Source: Calothrix sp. NIES-2098 (GTDB lineage Bacteria; Cyanobacteriota; Cyanobacteriia; Cyanobacteriales; Nostocaceae). Taken from it: a DNA stretch of 64,000 bases. Shown piece after piece: positions 60,297 to 64,000 of this stretch; position 1 is the first letter of the stretch; the number at the start of each line of letters is the position of its first letter. The position numbers were made by a program, and so were the translations under genes. The notes below the pieces were generated by a model. The model had not been told where the DNA came from. It searched no databases and saw only the letters and a program-made list of their open reading frames with translations. The DNA is taken from the NCBI GenBank assembly GCA_002368175.1, contig AP018172.1:4901001-4965000 (forward strand). The letters run 5' to 3'.

Positions 60297-61048
60297 CTTT
60301 CCGATCACATCGCCCCGAAAGGGGATGGAAACTTTGGACTGTGTGACCCACTTATCTTTTCCATTACTTTCCGATCACATCGCCCCGAAAGGGGATGGAA
60401 ACCAGAAGTCGTTGCTTGTGCAGCAATCACGACTTGTCTTTCCGATCACATCGCCCCGAAAGGGGATGGAAACGTTTGCATCGAATTATCCGGCATAATG
60501 AATAAATTATACTTTCCGATCACATCGCCCCGAAAGGGGATGGAAACGTCTCGATTATCAATTTAAGTGTTTGGTACAAACTTTCCGATCACATCGCCCC
60601 GAAAGGGGATGGAAACCTTAGTCACCTCACCGTGTCTACTAAACGGTGACTTTCCGATCACATCGCCCCGAAAGGGGATGGAAACTCGCTGCTGATACCA
60701 GAAGATAAGGTAATGCAAACTTTCCGATCACATCGCCCCGAAAGGGGATGGAAACGAGTCATTGTTGGCAACCGGTAATTTAAATGTTACTCCACTTTCC
60801 GATCACATCGCCCCGAAAGGGGATGGAAACACCCATGAGTAGTCTGCACATTCTGCGGCGGTGGTGCCGACTTTCCGATCACATCGCCCCGAAAGGGGAT
60901 GGAAACGCCTGGCTGGAACTTTACAGCGTTATTGCTGCTGCTTTCCGATCACATCGCCCCGAAAGGGGATGGAAACTCATCTGCGTATACGTCAAGCAGC
61001 AGATGTACTCGACTTTGCGATCGCATCACCCCGAAAGGGGATGGAAAC
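60297..61048 (+). CRISPR. CRISPR array 2, eleven repeats, ten spacers
   Basis: 36-bp repeats begin at 60297, 60367, 60438, 60512, 60581, 60650, 60720, 60795, 60871, 60941 and 61013. They start CTTTCCGATCACATC, contain the stem CCCCGAAAGGGG and end ATGGAAAC. Spacers are 33-40 bases. The last repeat is degenerate (CTTTGCGATCGCATCA), as expected at the leader-distal end. The handle sequence is typical of type III/I-D systems in cyanobacteria; the type cannot be proved without cas genes, and none are in the window. Confidence 0.95.
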
Positions 61049-61178
61049 ATAACTGAAAACAAGTCTTTCTCTTACGAGATTGATCCTTTCCAATGAGAAA
61101 TTCAAACCGAAGTGCGATCGCCTGGTCATGAGTAAGAGACTATTTTAGAAGCCAACCATTTACTTGATTCAGAAAGTA

Positions 61179-61805
61179 ATGAAGCTCTACTACATTCCTA
61201 CGACACGAGCAGTACGTCCTCGGTGGCTCCTAGAAGAAATCGGAGTTCCCTATGAATTGATACAGGTTGACATGAGCATGACTCAGGAGCCAGAGTATAA
61301 AAAATTGCACCCACATGGAAAAGTACCAATTCTCATAGATGGGGAAGTGACAATTTTTGAATCTGCTGCTATCTGTGCTTATCTTGCTGATAAATATCAG
61401 ACAATGGGTTTTGCTCCAGCAATAGACAGTCCGGAGCGTGGCTATTACTATCAGTGGCTATTTTACGCTACAGCTACATTAGAACCACCTGTAGAACATT
61501 TTATGTTTGATGTTCTACCTAATCTGCCAGAAAAAATACTACCAATAAAGGCACGCTCCGCAGTTTCAACACAAGAGGCTTTGCAATGGTTTGACAAAGT
61601 TTCTCTACCTTTAACAGAATTATTGAGCGATAAAAATTATTTAGTAGCAGACAAATTTAGTGCTGCTGATATTGTGACTGGAGGAGTTTTACTATGGGCT
61701 TTCAAGTTAGGAATGCTCAAAGATGATAGCCCTCTCAACAGATACATTAAGCGCTTAATGGAGCGACCTGCTTTGATGCGTGCTGATGAGGATTTTGTCT
61801 CCTAA
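61179..61805 (+). CDS. Glutathione S-transferase family protein
   Basis: 208 residues from ATG 61179; an in-frame TTG at 61164 is less likely. The N-terminal thioredoxin-fold domain has MKLYYIPTTRAVRPRWLLEEIG, then HPHGKVPILIDGEVTIFESAAICAYLADKY, i.e. the cis-Pro and the Glu-Ser pair that binds the gamma-glutamyl group of glutathione. The C-terminal helical domain ends SAADIVTGGVLLWAF (N-capping box S-A-A-D). A detoxification or isomerisation role; the substrate is unknown. Transcribed alone, 130 bases after the CRISPR array. Confidence 0.92.
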   Translation: MKLYYIPTTRAVRPRWLLEEIGVPYELIQVDMSMTQEPEYKKLHPHGKVPILIDGEVTIFESAAICAYLADKYQTMGFAPAIDSPERGYYYQWLFYATATLEPPVEHFMFDVLPNLPEKILPIKARSAVSTQEALQWFDKVSLPLTELLSDKNYLVADKFSAADIVTGGVLLWAFKLGMLKDDSPLNRYIKRLMERPALMRADEDFVS

Positions 61806-61869
61806 ATAAATCATTAGTTTTATAAGGTAATACCATTTCACGTTAATCATGATACAAATACGTTGGTAA

Positions 61870-61890
61870 GGGCATGGCAATGCCATGCCC
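61870..61890. repeat. Perfect 10-bp-stem palindrome
   Basis: GGGCATGGCA (61870-61879), one base, then TGCCATGCCC (61881-61890). Resembles the centre of the other dispersed palindromes in the window. It may also terminate the glutathione S-transferase transcript, but no T-run follows. Confidence 0.6.
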
Positions 61891-61994
61891 CTGCGAGAAA
61901 TCTATCTATATCAAGGTTTTCGTTAATTGATCTAAAAATAGAATCCAAAATCATAAGACTCAGGTTTAAAGTAGGTAATTAAGAGCCAAATTAT

Positions 61995-62290
61995 ACCAAT
62001 TAAAAACAAGAACGCGACAGATATGTAGGGGCACAACAATGTTCATTGGTGTCAACTTAACGTGAAACCCTCTGTGTGACAACATTTTGCCCTCACCCCC
62101 AGCCCCTCTCCCGCAGGAGAGGGGAGATAGAGATTAAATTCCCCTTCTCCTGTGGGAGAAGGGGTTAGGGGATGAGGGCGAGGGATTTGTACAACACGCG
62201 CCGTATATAGCTTTTAGCTTAAGTTGACACAGGTGAACAATGTTGTGCCCTTACGTATATTTATGTGTTACAAACATTATTTGAATTGGG
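61995..62290. repeat. Nested palindromic element, MITE-like (copy C with an inner insertion)
   Basis: The outer 36-base arms at 62025-62060 and 62219-62254 are inverted copies with few mismatches (GTAGGGGCACAACAATGTTC against GTAAGGGCACAACATTGTTC). Between them lies a second palindrome at about 62087-62192 (GCCCTCACCCCCAGCCCCTC with its near complement). The right end TTATTTGAATTGG is the inverse of the copy A left end. This looks like one hairpin element inserted in the loop of another. Confidence 0.75.
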
Positions 62291-62441
62291 ATTATTGGGA
62301 AAATTAACTACAGGTAAACATAATATATATAGCCGGATTTTATTCACAGCAAATAATTTCAAAACCTATTTAAAAAATATCTAAGTAGATGCATTTAATT
62401 TAAACTCAAATACCTTCTGCCCTCTGCCTTCTGCTATACAT

Positions 62442-63200
62442 TTAGCCACCAGACATTGCTTTGAGTTTTGATGCGAATGATTCAGTGCGATCGCTTTTTT
62501 CGGGGGTAAATTGTCCAATCGCCCGATGATTGACACCAACTGGTAGGAGTCGCTGCGGTCTATTACTAGCTGGATACACTGGGGAATTAGCCTGTAGCTG
62601 GCTTTCTGGTTGGAAGCTGGGTTGTAACTCAGACTCCGCTTGAGTTGGCTCGGTATTGGCTGCGTTATGTGTAGCAGAGGTTGCAATCTCTTGTGTATCT
62701 TCACTTGCAAGTTGCGTTTCTGCTTCCCGTACCACTTTTAATGGCGGAAGTGCTCTTTGGCTATAGTCACGAGTCGCCTTAGGTGGTGATGGTTCAGGGT
62801 TCGCGGATGAGGATGCTAAATGATAATTAGTCTTCTCAACAGGCGTGGCGATTTTTTTAGCAGGATATAAAACTGGTGTTGGAATTGACGTTAAACTTTC
62901 AGGGAATTTGCTACAAATTAGGCGTTCAAATTCCATGTTGAAATGATAGGTAGCCTGACCCCGCCGATGCCAAAAATTTAAAATTTGCTGTACGGATACT
63001 GCTTTATAGCGACCTTGATACAGTGCTTCGATCACTGCAATGTGTAGCCATTCAATTGGATATTGGTTTTTCCAACGTCTAATTAACTCACTGGCACTAT
63101 AACCACTGAGGTCAAAGCTATAGTGAGTTAATAAGGCCGTTGCCAATTCAGTAGAAGGGTCTTTAACTGGTTTTAACATCGAGCTATGAGCTTCAGACAT
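62442..63200 (-). CDS. Conserved cyanobacterial hypothetical protein
   Basis: 252 residues from ATG 63200. An N-terminal helical domain of about 90 residues (YSASELIRRWKNQYPIEWL, VIEALYQGRYKAVSVQQIL, FWHRRGQATYHFNMEFERL) is followed by a disordered Pro/Ser/Gln-rich tail with QLQ repeats and a short basic end (ESFASKLKAMSGG). The helical part has the feel of a conserved cyanobacterial domain of unknown function. No signal peptide. It lies 97 bases after the SLH-domain gene in the same direction. Confidence 0.7.
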   Translation of the reverse strand: MSEAHSSMLKPVKDPSTELATALLTHYSFDLSGYSASELIRRWKNQYPIEWLHIAVIEALYQGRYKAVSVQQILNFWHRRGQATYHFNMEFERLICSKFPESLTSIPTPVLYPAKKIATPVEKTNYHLASSSANPEPSPPKATRDYSQRALPPLKVVREAETQLASEDTQEIATSATHNAANTEPTQAESELQPSFQPESQLQANSPVYPASNRPQRLLPVGVNHRAIGQFTPEKSDRTESFASKLKAMSGG

Positions 63201-63297
63201 AGGTAATATTTTCTACCCATTGCGTATAGGCGAAATAACTTTTAACTACAGGGTTTGTGCCCAAGTATTTTTAAATTAATAGGAAATGTTTCTTATT

Positions 63298-64000
63298 CTA
63301 CTTGGTCAATTGGGTTATCTGCGAGACGATATATGGTGATTTAATTGCATTTGCGCGCTGGATTGCAACCAATGCCTGATATACCATAGCTGCTACCTCG
63401 GCGCGTGTCGCTTCACGAACTGGCACAAGCTGCTTAGGATCGGGATAATTCACTGCTATCTGCTGTTGAGTTGCAGTGGCTACAGCTTTACGGGCATATT
63501 CGGGAATCGCATTGCGATCGCTGTAAACAAGTAAGTTATCGTTATCGGCTGCTGGTAAGGCCAGCCCGTTGACTAGAGATACTATTACTTGTAATCTTTG
63601 CACGTTTTGGTCGGGGCGGAAGGTGCGATCGCTAAATCCGCTGACAAAACCACCCATAGCCGCCGTTTGGATTGCCTTAGCCGCCCAAAAATCCTTGGCT
63701 ACGTCAGTAAAATCGATGGCTGGGCGTTGGGGAGTGGGGTTAAAAGCACCTGCCACTAAAGCCGCATACTGGGCGCGAGTCATCGGTTTATCTGGCTGAT
63801 AGCTACCGTCAGCAAAGCCTGTAGTTAAGCCCATACTCACCAAGGCGCGAATAAATGTTTCTGCCCAATGTCCTTTGAGGTCGCTGAAGGAAGCAATATC
63901 GGGATCGGGATTGACAATATAGGGTGAAGGAATCGCTTTTTCTTGACCAATAGCTACTAGTGCTTGGTAAATGATTGCTGCTACCTCAGCGCGGCTGATA
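63298..64000 (-). CDS. SLH-domain outer-membrane/peptidoglycan-binding protein (5' end outside window)
   Basis: The frame is open to the window edge; about 234 residues of the C-terminal part are visible. It holds at least three S-layer-homology motifs: ISRAEVAAIIYQALVAIG, the unit FSDLKGHWAETFIRALVSMGLTTGFADGSY with MTRAQYAALVAGAF, and the unit FTDVAKDFWAAKAIQTAAMGGFVSGFSD, followed by ATRAEVAAMVYQAL. SLH modules bind the peptidoglycan-linked polymer and tether the outer membrane in cyanobacteria. The internal ATG at 63843 is not the start. Confidence 0.88.
   Translation of the reverse strand, partial: ISRAEVAAIIYQALVAIGQEKAIPSPYIVNPDPDIASFSDLKGHWAETFIRALVSMGLTTGFADGSYQPDKPMTRAQYAALVAGAFNPTPQRPAIDFTDVAKDFWAAKAIQTAAMGGFVSGFSDRTFRPDQNVQRLQVIVSLVNGLALPAADNDNLLVYSDRNAIPEYARKAVATATQQQIAVNYPDPKQLVPVREATRAEVAAMVYQALVAIQRANAIKSPYIVSQITQLTK

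Noticed and set aside
60784..61056. Three plus-strand frames with RSHRPERGWK-like repeats
   Set aside because: They translate the CRISPR repeats and spacers and are not genes.

Overview
The window is chromosomal DNA from a cyanobacterium, most likely a filamentous, heterocyst-forming Nostocales species. The evidence is the very frequent HIP1 octamer (gcgatcgc), a fused CobA-HemD protein, tocopherol genes, a nitrogenase-associated small protein (Mo-nitro_C type), an ethylene-receptor-like histidine kinase, CRISPR repeats of the cyanobacterial type and many short dispersed palindromes.

Layout. 1-2839 (minus): a peptide-natural-product locus with a kinase, a HopA1-type lyase candidate and a Gly-Gly-leader precursor peptide cut by the window edge. 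3160-5752: Rieske/PaO oxygenase, a MoaD/ThiS-like protein and a stand-alone photolyase-N-domain-like protein. 5753-6520: dispersed palindromes and a 21-bp tandem repeat. 6525-10794: a small membrane-helix protein coupled to an NB-ARC/TPR (NLR-like) gene; the two share an end motif in the arrangement used by amyloid-signalling NLR/effector pairs. The NLR is split by a 1312-bp insertion sequence with a 7-bp target duplication. 10876-14537: TldD and two unknowns. 15174-19724 (minus): coaE, cobA-hemD, a TPR protein and two tocopherol genes. 19876-22030: KtrB/KtrA potassium uptake. 22881-36897: a 14-kb six-gene surface/outer-membrane operon (DUF11, SdrB-like, beta-barrel, beta-helix and GEVED proteins). 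37256-46100: housekeeping genes (TPR protein, queA, YraN, pentapeptide protein, DUF4870, lnt, gyrA). 46554-49596: small genes, a receiver protein and a DUF1963 protein. 49603-56091 (minus): a five-domain response regulator and an ethylene-receptor-type hybrid kinase in one operon. 56388-58300: orphan polysaccharide ABC ATPase and a coiled-coil protein. 58400-61048: a 42-bp tandem repeat and two CRISPR arrays with duplicated leaders, flanking a Phd antitoxin with a broken ParE toxin. 61179-64000: glutathione S-transferase, nested palindromes, an unknown gene and a partial SLH-domain protein.

The points most worth following are the lanthipeptide-like locus at the left edge, the NLR/effector pair, the array-specific three-copy motif in the CRISPR leaders, the surface operon, and the kinase/regulator pair with altered catalytic residues. 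No cas genes, rRNA or tRNA genes were recognised.
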